Assembly (NCBI GenBank): GCA_032622095.1
Contig: CP136063.1
Span: 282,095,426-282,159,425 of the forward strand
Length of the DNA stretch: 64,000 bases
Direction: 5' to 3'
Source of the DNA: Siphonodentalium dalli
Lineage: Eukaryota > Mollusca > Scaphopoda > Gadilida > Siphonodentaliidae
The notes under the pieces were generated by a model. That model was not told the DNA's origin and did no database searches. It saw only the letters and a list, made by a program, of their open reading frames with translations. Of this stretch, positions 10,090 through 20,397 are shown one piece after another. The number at the start of each line of letters is the position of its first letter. Position 1 is the stretch's first letter. The position numbers were made by a program, and so were the translations under genes.

Positions 10090-10806
10090 TATAATTATAC
10101 CCCCTTTAAAAAAAAAAGGGGGGTATACTGTTTTGCACCTGTCCGTGCGTGTGTGTGTGCGTCCATCCGCCCGTCCGTACGTCCATGTGATGTCTGTTCA
10201 TGTCATAACTTGAACAGTAGTGCTCAGATCTCAATGAAATTAGGTATGGATTTCACTACTATGAGGACATTAAATAAAGGGTTCCATCGTTTTGTTCGGA
10301 TTTTCCATTCTAGAGTCCTACATCTTTGTTTATCTGGAAATGTTGGCTTTTTGGTCCGTCTGGTGTCTGTTCATGTGGTAACTTCAACAGTTGTGCTGGG
10401 ATTTCAATGAAATTTGGTATGGATGCATGTTCACTACTATGAGGACATTAAATAGAGGGTTTCATTGTTTTGTTCCGCTTTTCCATTCTAGAGTTATTCA
10501 TCTTTGTTTATCTGGAAATGTTGGCTCTTTAGTCCATCCGATGTCTGTTCAGGTCATAACTTGAACAGTAATGCTCGGATCTCAATGAAATTTGGTATGG
10601 ATGTTCACCACTATGAGGACATTTAATGGCACATTCAACTGTTTTGTTTTGGTTTTTTGTTCTATAGTTATTCATCTTTGTTTATATGAAAATGCTGATT
10701 TTTGGGTCCATCTGTCAGAGTATAGCAGTCATAAGTTATAGATATGCCCACACTAGGCGGTATGCCACAAGGGGGTATGCACCAGACGACAGTCCATCTC
10801 TTGTTT
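10090..10806 (+). mobile_element. K1, hairpin/GTCC/modular-core element
   Basis: It begins with a hairpin (TATACCCCCTTT, A-run, GGGGGGTATA), then GTCCGTGCGTGTG-type simple repeats, then at least three core modules of about 160-170 bp recognised by TCTCAATGAAATTTGGTATGG, ACTATGAGGACATTAAAT and CATCTTTGTTTATCTGGAAA. A GGGGGTATGCA word recurs close to the 3' end, and the element stops at CTCTTGTT. The 155-codon frame at 9943-10410 is a by-product of this structure. Confidence 0.65.
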
Positions 10807-11386
10807 AAAATGGCAAAACTAGTGTGTTGTATAGCTCCTAGGTGTAAACTGCAGCCTTATTAAGTTACCACCTCCAGACAACTAGTAAGACTGAAGGCCA
10901 GAGGGCATTAGTCATCAAGTAGTATATGAGTGAGAGTGCTGTTGGTATTATTATTGCACTGTTGTCCTATATTCTCTGTTCTAATCCCCTTGTAATGCCT
11001 CAGGCTAGGGGAATTAGCTTGGAACACAGCAGCAGAGAATTACTGATTAACTATTTAGTATTGCATCAACATGTGTCAAGGCTTCATAGCTGGCATTACT
11101 GAACTAATAAAGCCCAATTGGGTACAGGGTGACCCAGAACTAATCCTGATAATTGTTTGTGAATGGGATTGCCACTGCCATTTTGTTCCATGCAGCACCT
11201 AAATACAGAAATGATATACAGGTAACTGCATGTCGGAATTCGGTTTATCAGAGGAAAACAAAATTAAGTCATACCTCAGATTTCTTGTGTTATTGCCATC
11301 TTTCCTGTAAACATATGTTTCATTTTGTGATATGTTTTATTAAGCCAATGAATACCGGATGATAGTATAGTACAATAGGCCATAAA
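10807..11386. other. Gene-free stretch, nothing recognised
   Basis: No terminal repeats, arrays or supported exons were seen between K1 and the next MITE. Confidence 0.45.
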
Positions 11387-11840
11387 GGTTACAGTGAAGT
11401 AATTCGATTGGTAGCGCCCTCCAATGGATTTTGGACCAAGATGCAGGAGAGAATTAAAAAAATTCTGGGCTCTGGTTGGTTAATAGTAGTTTCGATATTT
11501 AAACATATAAAATACATGCAATCACTCCTCTTGAAATTTCAGACTCCAAACAAAACATTGGCACATTGTAAAGCACGTGGTTCCTGGATTGAATTTTTTT
11601 GGTGGGAGGTCAAAAATGTCAATATTTTTTTCATGCAATTCTGACTCGATTATAAATCCCAAATTTAAAGGTACATTTCATGCTCGACGATTTGATTTTT
11701 TTCATGCAGAAACTTTGCGCAGATGCCAATCCTGGTGATCTTGTACTCATTTATCACAATTCGTGGATTATAGTCAGGGCTGCAGACCATTATATGTTAA
11801 CACTATGAGCCCTATGGGAAATAATTACTTCACTGTAACC
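11387..11840. mobile_element. 454-bp MITE with perfect 18-bp inverted ends
   Basis: The ends are GGTTACAGTGAAGTAATT and its exact inverse at 11823-11840. TAAA flanks both sides (11383-11386 and 11841-11844), a possible 4-bp target duplication. The interior is non-coding. The superfamily is unresolved, since a 4-bp TAAA duplication does not fit the hAT, piggyBac or Tc1 patterns seen elsewhere in the window. Confidence 0.7.
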
Positions 11841-12388
11841 TAAACAATTCCAATCTCTACCAGATCGCACCAGTCATACTTTCTTTCTGACTCCAGCTGG
11901 GTACTAGTCTGCGGTTTTCTATAATTAACGCGAGGTTTTCCAGCCAAAATGGCGAAACTGATCGCTCCAAAGTGAAATTTCCTATGTGCTTTGAGAACAA
12001 TTCCTGCACTAACAACTTAATGAGAGAATGGACAATTAGAACGGTAGTTTTGTTGACGATTTTCGCAAGCTTCTCAGCAAAATTGCAGCAAATTAGAACT
12101 CAAGATTGTGTTTGGCTTGCCATGCATGTTGTTGTGACAATGTCGTCCATGTGCATTTAGACATTTGTGTTGATAAATAATGTAGAACCTATTCACACCG
12201 TTTCACAAGGACTTTCCAAACTTACGGTACAAAATTAAAAAAAAAATTCTCTCGATATTTTGTGTGCTTAATAATTAAGGGCAGCATGTTGCTCTGTTCG
12301 CTTTATAGTATATATATTAATATTGCGGAAGTCCACCAAATGTGGGTAAAATGTCGCCGGTAGAAGCGGTCTTATCGAGTCATCATTT

Positions 12389-12473
12389 AAGGCCAATGTA
12401 TTGTCTTATATATACGAGGCTCCCTTTGGGAGACTAATTCGCGAAATTTAAGGAAGCTCTGGTCATGGAAGGG
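12389..12473 (+). mobile_element. C2, right-end fragment of a C-family MITE
   Basis: The fragment holds GGCCAATGTATTGTC, a decayed hairpin around CTCCCTTTGGGAG, then GGAAGCTCTGGTCATGGAAGGG followed by TTAA. The left half is absent. Confidence 0.7.
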
Positions 12474-12552
12474 TTAATGTACTGCTATTCAAACAGGGAC
12501 ATATCCTGAAATGTTTTTGGGGATACCTATTAATATGTGGAGGATGTCGCAA

Positions 12553-13462
12553 AATAATTTACAGGCTATCGATACGACTCACAACATAATAATTTACAGG
12601 CTATCAATACCACTCACAACATAATAATTTACAGGCTATCGATACGACTCACAACATAATAATTTACAGGCTATCGATACCACTCACAACATAATAATTT
12701 ACAGGCTATCGATATCACTCACAACATAATAATTTACAGGCTATCGATACGACTCACAACATTTACAGGCTATCGATACGACTCACAACATTTACAGGCT
12801 ATCGATACGACTCACAACATTTATAATTTACAGGCTATCGATACGACTCACAACATTTACAGGCTATCGATACGACTCACAACATTTACAGGCTATCGAT
12901 ACGACTCACAACATAATAATTTACAGGCTATCGATACGACTCACAACATAATAATTTACAGGCTATCGATACGACTCACAACATTTACAGGCTATCGATA
13001 CGACTCACAACATTTACAGGCTATCGATACGACTCACAACATTTACAGGCTATCGATACGACTCACAACATTTATAATTTACACGCTATCGATACGACTC
13101 ACAACATTTACAGGCTATCGATACGACTCACAACATTTATAATTTACAGGCTATCGATACGACTCACAACATTTACAGGCTATCGATACGACTCACAACA
13201 TTTATAATTTACAGGCTATCGATACGACTCACAACATTTACAGGCTATCGATACGACTCACAACATTTATAATTTACAGGCTATCGATACGACTCACAAC
13301 ATTTACAGGCTATCGATACGACTCACAACATTTATAATTTACAGGCTATCGATACGACTCACAACATTTACAGGCTATCGATACAACTCACAACATTTAC
13401 AGGCTATCGATACGACTCACAACATAATAATTTACAGGCTATCGATACCACTCACAACATTT
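12553..13462 (+). repeat. Minisatellite of 27/34-bp units
   Basis: Roughly 30 copies of TTTACAGGCTATCGATACGA, then CTCACAACAT, are spaced by either nothing, ATAA or TATAA, giving short (about 27-bp) and long (about 34-bp) units. The first few units are all long; alternating long/short dimers dominate later, showing higher-order amplification. Each unit holds a ClaI-type ATCGAT palindrome. Minor variants are CGATACC and CGATATC. Confidence 0.92.
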
Positions 13463-13504
13463 TAATATGCCTCCTAATGACTCCAAATGTACTCAGCACT
13501 AATA

Positions 13505-13758
13505 CAAGCCTTGAAATAGTGTGCCTGTCATTTGCAGAATGAGGTCCCCAGAGGGTGAATTTAGTGACGCTACCCCGCACAGCGGGCTAGCATCAATAAA
13601 TTCACCCTCTGGGAACCTCATTCTGCCGAGGCCTAAGCAGAATGAGGTTCCCAGAGGGTGAATTTAGTGATGCTAGCCCGCTGTGCGGGGGTAGCGTCAC
13701 TAAATTCACCCTCTGGGGACCTCATTCTGCAAATGACAGACACACTATTTCAAGGATG
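13505..13758. mobile_element. P2, double-palindrome P element
   Basis: Two P-type palindromes lie head to tail, joined by CCGAGGCCTAAGCAG. The outer ends are CAAGCCTTGAAATAGTG and CACTATTTCAAGGATG. It lies inside the satellite-bearing hAT-like element and is therefore younger than that element. Confidence 0.8.
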
Positions 13759-13901
13759 TATACATAACAGGCACTTTCAAAGATAATTGGAAATTTTCAG
13801 GTTCAATTTTTATTTGTGAGGCAATTTAGACTTCATTTCGCAATTTGGCCCATACCTGTTAGAGGTATAAAATTAGTCCTGGATATGTCCCTGTATGCAA
13901 A

Positions 13902-14236
13902 GTTGTCAACAGCCAGAAGATAAAGCTCATATACTCTGACAAAACTCGTTGAAGTTATCAAGTTATTCTGTGTTTCTAAATTTCATGACTTGAAAAAGTA
14001 TTTCTGGAGCAAATAAAAATATTTTACTTATTTATTAACCTATCTTTTGATCCCCGGGAAGTAGACCATAATGTGATAAAGGTATACTATGTATATGTTG
14101 TACAGTAGCTTCAAACCAAACCAAACTGCTAAGTGCCTTTAATTAATGTCTTCTATGTTATCTTGATTTAAAGTGCTGATAATGAATATACTGCATATGA
14201 TGGAGATCAGTTTATCTAGTTTCAACAGTCCTCACT
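13902..14236. other. Gene-free stretch, nothing recognised
   Basis: This is AT-rich single-copy-looking sequence. No repeat ends or exon signals were recognised. Confidence 0.4.
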
Positions 14237-14240
14237 TTAA

Positions 14241-14672
14241 CCCTTTCAGTGCCAGGGGCCGATCTCATCGGCCCTAATTTACGGTCTGTAAAATCAGATT
14301 TTTTTGGGTTGAATTTTTTTTGGGTATGCTTAAGCATGCTATAGAGAATTTAAAAACAAACTGGATAAAACCTTAGGGGCATGTTATAACTCAAAACTAT
14401 CACCAAGTATTCATAGTAATAATTTTGATGCTCATGAAAAACGTAAGATTCCCTGGCACTAAACCTACAAAAAAAGTCTGTTAAAGAATATAAGAAAAAA
14501 TTATTAAAATTGTAAAAAATTGTAAAAAATAATAACAAATGATGAAAAATTGTTAGGCCAATGCATTCTCTTATATATGCGAGGCGACCTATGGTCAACT
14601 CGCATACATAAGAGAATGCATTGGCACAGGGTATATGGGCTGATACAAAAATCAGACCTGGCACTGAAAGGG
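14241..14672 (-). mobile_element. B6, long-form piggyBac-like MITE
   Basis: TTAA flanks both ends (14237-14240, 14673-14676). The ends are CCCTTTCAGTGCCAGG and its inverse. Besides the hairpin at about 14556-14625 it contains a unique block (GGTATGCTTAAGCATGC, CATGAAAAACGTAAGATTCC) shared only with B7, defining a long subfamily. GCCGATCTCATCGGCC makes a small second palindrome near the left end. Confidence 0.88.
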
Positions 14673-14875
14673 TTAATAATTGTCTAATATTTCATGATGA
14701 TGTGCATTGCATTGTGAGATAAAATCCTGATTTTAAGTAACTCCCAAGGGTTTAAATCATTGCACAAGGTATATAATGTGATAATGTTTGCTTTTCATTA
14801 ATGAAAGTAATTGTTTAATTAACACTTTGAACCCAAGAGACTGGAATACCAGTCCAATCCTTATATTCCTATAAA

Positions 14876-14973
14876 CGGGTTAGCGGGTTATATTCCTATG
14901 CGGGTTAGCATCAATAAATTCACCCTCTGGGAACCTCATTCTGCAAATGACAGACACACTATTTCAAAGCTTG
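14876..14973. mobile_element. P3, truncated P element with 8-bp duplication
   Basis: A right half of a P element (AGCATCAATAAATTCACCC to CAAAGCTTG) is bracketed by the perfect 8-bp duplication CCTATAAA (14868-14875 and 14974-14981). The left part has collapsed into CGGGTTAGCGGGTTATATT. The flanks also hold two GACTGGAATACCAGTC-like hairpin words. Confidence 0.65.
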
Positions 14974-14999
14974 CCTATAAACCCGGGAGACCGGAATAC

Positions 15000-15800
15000 C
15001 AGTCTGGAAATCATACAATGTGTTTTACACGGAAATGCAGTGCAGTAAATGCACATATCAACTAGAATTGTACTTCTACTTTGCACACATGAGTCACGTG
15101 TTTACCCCTGTGACTTTGGCAGACAAATTGGTGACAGAGGGTCTGTTTCTTCACGCATGCACAGAGGAATATTTTAAGAAAAAAGTTCACTTTTTATCGT
15201 CAGTAAAGGAGAAGAATTTTGTTAGAAATATTTCAATTCGAGCACACATTAAATAGAATTGTGCTTCGATTTTGCATTAATGAGTCATCCTTTCATTCCT
15301 CTGACTTGGCAGCCATATTGGTAACAGGGTGGGTCTGTTTTTTTCACATGCGCAGAAATGGATTTTGAGAAACACTTTTTATCGTCCACATTTCTTAGTG
15401 CTGAATTATGACGCTAAAACTTACTTTCAATTCCGGGTTGTTCCCTAGCAACCTGGCAGTGATCTTGTGGCAACATATCCTGATCTTAAAATACATTACC
15501 TGTAAATTTTCAGACCTTTGGCTCCATTTGAACATAACCAACACCATGTGCATAGGCAATGTCTAAATTTGGGCATAATACAATTGAGTGCTCAGGGCAA
15601 TGGTGCCATTCGATCATTTGAGGTGTTTATTAGCAACCGTTGCTATCCTTAAATAATAGTTAGGTTCACTCTTCTGGCAGATACATCTCAAATTTCACAA
15701 ACGAGTTTGGACTGCATCGAGTATGGACTGCATCGAGTATGGACTGCATCGAAAATACCATTTTCTAGGGCAAAGTTTCCCAATCTTAAACTACCTGTAA
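15000..15800. other. Gene-free stretch with a 16-bp triplication
   Basis: Two diverged copies of a roughly 240-bp block (TTGTACTTCTACTTTGCACA ... TTTTTATCGTC near 15065-15200 and again near 15250-15395) indicate an old local duplication. Positions 15707-15754 hold three tandem copies of TGGACTGCATCGAGTA. No supported gene was found. Confidence 0.55.
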
Positions 15801-15913
15801 ATCTGAATAACCCTTTCATGGCAGCTGCGCTGGTGCAGCATTAAAGATCCTGTATCAGTGCATTCTCTTATATATAGGGAGCCACGCATATATAAGAAAA
15901 TGCACTGGCTTAA

Positions 15914-16305
15914 CCCTTTACCCAACAAACCGGCCAAAACCGGCCAAATAAAGCTTCAACAGCCTAAAATATCTTCGGTCTGTCTCAATAGAACCATACA
16001 AATATGGATATCATTGGAACCGGCTCCTTGACCACATTGTGATAGTTACAGTTATGACCTGTGCCAATGCATTCTCTTATATATGCGAGTCGACCATAGG
16101 TCGCCTCGCATATATAAGAGAATCCATTGGCCTAAAAAAAATCTTTTTTTAACACTTTTTACCATTTTTTCTTACATTCTTTAACAATTTTATAATTTTT
16201 AATGTGTTAAGCCAATGCATTCTCTTATATATGCGAGGCGACCTATGGTCGACTCGCATATATAAGAGAATGCATTGGCACAGGGCCCTTCTGTTGGGTA
16301 AAGGG
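15914..16305 (+). mobile_element. A1, piggyBac-like MITE (392 bp)
   Basis: TTAA is duplicated at 15910-15913 and 16306-16309. The ends are CCCTTTACCCAAC and GTTGGGTAAAGGG. Landmarks in order are CCGGCCAAAACCGGCC, CTGTCTCAATAGAACC, hairpin 1, a T-rich spacer, hairpin 2 and CAGGGCCCTTCTG. The host site in C1 (GGC-TTAA) matches C6, which proves the insertion. Confidence 0.92.
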
Positions 16306-16384
16306 TTAAGAGGTGAAGGTAAATATTGTAAGCCAATGCATTCTCTTATATATGCAATGGCTCCCTATGGAAAACTCGTATATA

Positions 16385-16509
16385 CAGTAATGCTCTAAGT
16401 AATCGACTTCTTAACCACAGCAGAATTATGTGTAACTTTTCAGGATTTAGTCGGAAAGTTACCCATAATTCTGCTGTGGTTAAGAAGTCGATTACTTAGG
16501 GCATTACTG
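16385..16509. mobile_element. M2, short palindromic Tc1/mariner-like MITE
   Basis: The ends CAGTAATGCTCTAAG and GGGCATTACTG are flanked by TA (16383-16384, 16510-16511). Pre-insertion sequence in the C hairpin reads CTCGTATATATAAGAG, so the duplicated target is exactly TA. This copy lacks the central 90 bp of full M elements. Confidence 0.92.
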
Positions 16510-16622
16510 TATAAGAGAATGCATTGGCACAGGGTTTTCGAAAATCCAGGCATGGAAGGGTTTAATAATGCACATTGATTATTATTAGTTTCCGTGATAA
16601 ATACAACAATAAAACGTGTTAA

Positions 16623-16859
16623 CCCTTTGAGTGCCAAGTCCGATTTTTGTATCAACCCATATACCCTGTGCCAATGCATTCTCTTATATATGCGAGTCGA
16701 CCATAGGTCGCCTCGCATATATAAGAGAATGCATTGGCCTAACAATTTTTTTTGTTTTTTTACAATTTTTTACAATTTTAATAATTTATTCTTATATTCT
16801 TTAACAGACTTATTTTGTAGGTTTAGGGCCGCTGAGATCGGCCCCTGGCACTCAAAGGG
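16623..16859 (+). mobile_element. B2, piggyBac-like MITE
   Basis: TTAA is present at 16619-16622 and 16860-16863. The ends are CCCTTTGAGTGCCAAG and CTGGCACTCAAAGGG. It has one hairpin, then a T-rich tract and GGGCCGCTGAGATCGGCCCC. Confidence 0.9.
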
Positions 16860-17189
16860 TTAAAACTACGAACTAAAAATGTTCTGACTCAAAAACCTGC
16901 CTCTGGCTCTGCCTTAGTACAGAGTATAGCACTATGATTACATACTTGATAATATAGGCTATATAGAGTTAATCACTGTGATTATTATGCGAATGACATT
17001 TTGAGAGCCACTTATCGGATGCATCACGCATATAATTGTGCTGCGTTGTTGTGCATATGTCGGAATATTGTGATCAGAGGCAAAACAGACATGCAGCGGA
17101 ATCTAATGGTTTAATTCTTCAGATCCTTTGCATGTGTTTCTGTTGTGTCATTAAAATCAAACTATTGACCAAGCTACGCATTCCACAGT

Positions 17190-17603
17190 CTGAAGTTGAG
17201 TTTAGCGTGTCTGTCATTGGCAGAATGAGGTCCCCAGAGGGTGAATTTAGAGACTATCCCGCACTGTGGGCTAGCATCTCCAGATTCACCTTCTGGGGAT
17301 CGCATTCTGCATGGGCTCATCTGCTATGGAAGACATAGACTCAGATCAAAGTTCGCAAATGGTGAATATTGTGCTGTACACCCATTGGGAACCTCAATTA
17401 TGCAATGTGATGTCTGCCAATTCAGGAATATAGAGAAACTAAACTAAAAAAGAAATTGAATCTATGTGAAGAAGTTTCTATAGAAATTTGATAATAAAAT
17501 GAGGTGAATTTGGTGATGCTAGCCCACTATGTGGGATAGCGTCACTAAATTCACCCTCTGGGGACCTCAATCTGCAAATGACAGGCACCTTATAATCAGG
17601 CCT
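17190..17603 (+). mobile_element. P4, diverged full-length P element
   Basis: P landmarks appear in both arms: CAGAATGAGGTCCCCAGAGG at the left and CACCCTCTGGGGACCTCAAT at the right, with palindrome centres and a non-coding middle. Ends and target duplication are too decayed to place exactly. Confidence 0.65.
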
Positions 17604-17936
17604 GGACTATTGAACAATTTCACAATCATTCATATTTCCACTGCTTGAATTAGCTTTTCCAAGCATTGCCTTTGTTACAAGGAACATACCCACATATGGT
17701 GTTAAAAATAGTTTTATCATTGACTGATATCTCCTTTGGATTTCGATTTTCAACAAATTATGCGTGACTGTTGAAATTCTTGGAAATATTAATTCTTATC
17801 TCCTTGCTAGGTATTATTGGTCTATTCTGGTCTCTTCATAGATGCTTTTTTGGTGTTTAGTTGGCAGTTGAGGCCGAAGCAGAATGAGGTTCCCAGAGGG
17901 GGAATTTGGTTCATGGGCGCTGTAATTCTTATATAG
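17604..17936. other. Gene-free stretch, P fragment at its end
   Basis: Nothing was recognised apart from AAGCAGAATGAGGTTCCCAG near 17877-17900, a short P-arm fragment. Confidence 0.45.
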
Positions 17937-17937
17937 A

Positions 17938-18083
17938 GGATCTCACATGAGTTTCTATTTTATACGGAATTTATCAACCGAGTTCACTAAATTCGATTTG
18001 AGCCGAGGTTTACCGAGGCTCAAATAGAATTTAGAGGACGATGTTGATAAATTACGTATAAAATAGGACGAGTGTGAGATACC
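17938..18083. repeat. Single fold-back repeat, about 72-bp arms
   Basis: The left arm (GATCTCACATGAG ... TTGAGCCGAGG) and inverted right arm (CCGAGGCTCAAAT ... GAGTGTGAGAT) pair over nearly the whole length at roughly 80% identity with almost no loop. No other copy is present in the window. It could be a terminal-arm-only remnant of a larger DNA transposon. Confidence 0.75.
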
Positions 18084-18329
18084 TTTTATCACATGATCAA
18101 ATAAACCCGAAGCAACGCGCAATTTTCATCGAAAACAACAATCATAAACTACAGCGATCGCAAGTTATTTGAAGAACGCCGTGACGTCATCGCACGCGCT
18201 GATATTAAACGTGTCTATTGCCGATAATTATGAAACTGCTTTTATGACCAAATTATGTGATAAATATATATACTGGATATTGCAATTTCTCTTCATTTCA
18301 GTAGATAAAAACCACCGGCCCTCAGAAAG

Positions 18330-18530
18330 CGACTGCCAAACTTACCCAGAGGCACGATTCGGGTTATTGTCCCTCTTCGTGGATCACAAATCCGCATTTA
18401 TTATAGTTTGAACCATATTCGCCATCGCTGGACAGCTTATAAATGTTGGCCAAATGTGTCATGCACCATACTCACTGAGCCACCAGGGTACCCTATAGTG
18501 GCCTATACAGACTATGTATTCCCCTGAAAG
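18330..18530. repeat. Dispersed repeat, copy 1 of 2
   Basis: It aligns loosely with 59225-59410: AACTTACCCAGA, ATCACAA-CC, CATCGCTGGACAGCTTAT, GTTGGCCAAATGTG, ending TAGTGGCC. No family was recognised. Confidence 0.5.
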
Positions 18531-18696
18531 ACCTTATTTAAGTGAGTTTGTGTTTTTCTCTCTTGTGCATTCTCTTATATATACGAGTCTCTCAAAGGGA
18601 CAATCACATATATAAGATAATACATTGGCCTAACAATATTGACCTTGATCGTGTAAGCTAATGCATTCTCTTATATATGGGTGCTCGTATATGATA

Positions 18697-18909
18697 CAGT
18701 AATGCCCTAAGTAATCGACCTCTTAACCAAAGCAGAATTATGGGTAACTTTTCAGGATTTAGTCGGAAATATGGCTTGTTGCCATTCATCGGAAAGCTCT
18801 CGGCGAGAGCTTTCCGATGAATGGCAACAAGCCATATTTCCGACTAAATCCTGAAAAGTTACCCATAATTCCGCTTTGGTTAAGAGGTCGATTACTTAGG
18901 GCATTACTG
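18697..18909. mobile_element. M3, complete TA-flanked palindromic MITE
   Basis: A 213-bp near-perfect palindrome runs CAGTAATGCCCTAAGTAATC ... ATTACTTAGGGCATTACTG, flanked by TA. The arms meet at AAGCTCTCGGCGAGAGCTT. Frames such as the 65-codon one at 18817 are shadows of this palindrome. Confidence 0.92.
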
Positions 18910-18959
18910 TATATGATAATGCACTGGCAAAGGATCTTTAATTTAATGCTGCACCAGCG

Positions 18960-19556
18960 TAGGGCTGCAACAATTCATCATGAATTCAATGTTTCACGAT
19001 ACACTTTCAAATAATATGCATATCGTGTCGCAATGCAGGAAATCAAGTAATGTTTAAAGATGGGCTAGTGTAAATAGCAAAACCTGCAATTACAGTTATG
19101 CTCAAAGTAATCGACTCCTTAACTACAGCAGAATTATGGGTAACTTTTCAGGATTTAGTCGGAAATATGGCTTGTTGCCATTCATCGGAAAGCTCTCCCC
19201 GAGAGTTTTCCGATGAATGGCAACAAGCCATATTTCCGACTAAATCCTGAAAAGTTATCCATAATTCTGCTGTGGTTAAATGGGTCGATTACTTAGGGCA
19301 TTACTGTAGTTTAAATAGCAAAACCTGCAATTATCTCTCAAGTGTACATGTCTATTATGTATATTTGACTCATCTAATCAACAATTAAACTCCATTTTAC
19401 ATGTAGTTTAAAATAAACTCTACCTCCAGTTATTAACTTGTTGTTTCTGATAATTCAGACAGTTTTTTATTTGGAAACACTAATTTAGTGTATCGTGTCA
19501 TTGATCATGTATCGTGATTCGTATCATATCGTGACCAAGTGTATCGTTCTAGCCTA
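18960..19556. mobile_element. hAT-like MITE with 7/8-bp target duplication
   Basis: The ends TAGGGCTGCAAC and the inverse GTTCTAGCCTA agree with one gap. The flanks CACCAGCG (18952-18959) and CACCAGTG (19557-19564) are a near-perfect 8-bp duplication whose single copy occurs in intact C elements. The interior is rich in TATCGTG/CACGATA words and contains M4. Confidence 0.8.
19093..19306. mobile_element. M4, complete palindromic MITE between 22-bp direct repeats
   Basis: The M palindrome is flanked by TA. In addition, TAAATAGCAAAACCTGCAAT plus TA lies on both sides (19071-19092, 19312-19333), which is far longer than a Tc1/mariner duplication. Confidence 0.88.
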
Positions 19557-19599
19557 CACCAGTGTAGCTCGCGTATCGATCCCATCATGAAAGGGTTAA

Positions 19600-20045
19600 T
19601 TAATGTCCTATTTTGCTACTGGAGAATATAAATAAAAGGCAAGTACCTCAGGCTGAGTACCTGGGACTTTTCAGGTTTAATTTGATGCTTGAAGATTATG
19701 TGGCACTAGCTGCTTCAATATGACCCGTTGTTTATTATGTGGGTTGTTTATTATGTGGGTTGTTGATTATGTGCGTAGTAGCAGCTGCATGTATTATGAA
19801 GAATAACATGAATGTATGATCACTTTCCCACTTGGTTGCCAAGGTGCACTATGTCTTTTATTTCTTATCTCCGCATCATAACAAACCCCAATAGTAAGAA
19901 CAGAGAAGTCATATTTCTAATATGCTTAATGTAGTTCCATGCCAGACTCCAGGAAGTAATGCATTTCCTTCATGCTGTCTGTAATGCACAGGCCAATGGA
20001 GACAAATTTCTATGGTCTCCTAGACAAAATTATTTTCTCATTCAT
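19600..20045. other. Gene-free stretch, nothing recognised
   Basis: Only a triplicated GGTTGTT(T/G)ATTATGTG word near 19725-19775 was noted. No exon or transposon ends were seen. Confidence 0.45.
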
Positions 20046-20049
20046 TTTA

Positions 20050-20373
20050 CCTCTTTGCTGCTAAATGATGTTATGGCGTCGTATGCTGGGCTGTTGGCAT
20101 TATTGCCATTTCCCGGTGGGAAAATATAACGGGAATATCACAAGATGCTGGGCTGTTGGCATTATTGCCATTTCCCGGTGGGAAAATATAACGGGAATAT
20201 CACAAGATACACTGTTTGAAACGTTGAGATACAATTATTCCGATGCACCAATATCTGAGTCCCAGTCATGTATAATGGCCTACTACTAGTGTGCTGAAGT
20301 AGGTCCGTAGTACCTACGGACCATATAGCACATGGCATGCACTTTTGTTACGGACGTCATAGAAGTGAAGAGG
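20050..20373 (+). mobile_element. E1, TTAA-type MITE, uninterrupted copy
   Basis: The ends are CCTCTTTGCTGCT and its near-inverse AGAAGTGAAGAGG followed by TTAA (20374-20377); the left flank is TTTA. A 62-bp internal segment is tandemly duplicated. It serves as the empty-site reference for the P6 insertion in E2. Confidence 0.8.
20083..20206 (+). repeat. Perfect 62-bp tandem duplication
   Basis: Two identical copies (20083-20144, 20145-20206) start ATGCTGGGCTGTTGGCATTA and end ATATCACAAG. Absence of differences implies a recent duplication. E2 has one copy. Confidence 0.92.
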
Positions 20374-20397
20374 TTAAATAATAGGACAATTTCTATA

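Larger units (their letters stand above)
12494..13893. mobile_element. hAT-like element carrying a minisatellite (1400 bp)
   Basis: The inverted ends are CAGGGACATATCC (12494-12506) and GGATATGTCCCTG (13881-13893). The flanks TATTCAAA (12486-12493) and TATGCAAA (13894-13901) match at 7 of 8 bases, the hAT target-duplication length. The interior has no transposase. About 900 bp is the tandem array and about 250 bp is the nested P2 palindrome. Confidence 0.75.
15811..16560 (+). mobile_element. C1, C-family MITE with two nested insertions
   Basis: The C ends CCCTTTCATGGCAGCTGCGC and CATGGAAGGG are flanked by decayed TTAA (ATAA, TTTA). A1 interrupts it at TTAA after the first hairpin, and M2 interrupts the second hairpin at TA. 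Removing both restores a continuous C element matching 38300-38551. Confidence 0.85.
18562..19595 (-). mobile_element. C3, C-family MITE with nested insertions
   Basis: This is an inverted C element whose outer end ATCATGAAAGGG is followed by TTAA (19596-19599). Its second hairpin is split by M3, and its CACCAGCG site is split by a hAT-like element that itself holds M4. The far end is truncated near 18562. Confidence 0.8.

Noticed and set aside
9943-10410. 155-codon + strand frame
   Set aside because: It begins upstream of and runs into K1 hairpin and simple-repeat sequence; it is a repeat by-product.
18817-19014. Recurrent MNGNKPYFRLNPEKLP-type frames (also at 39513, 60610 and 63331)
   Set aside because: They are translations of the arm of the palindromic M element, seen in every copy regardless of strand; not a gene family.
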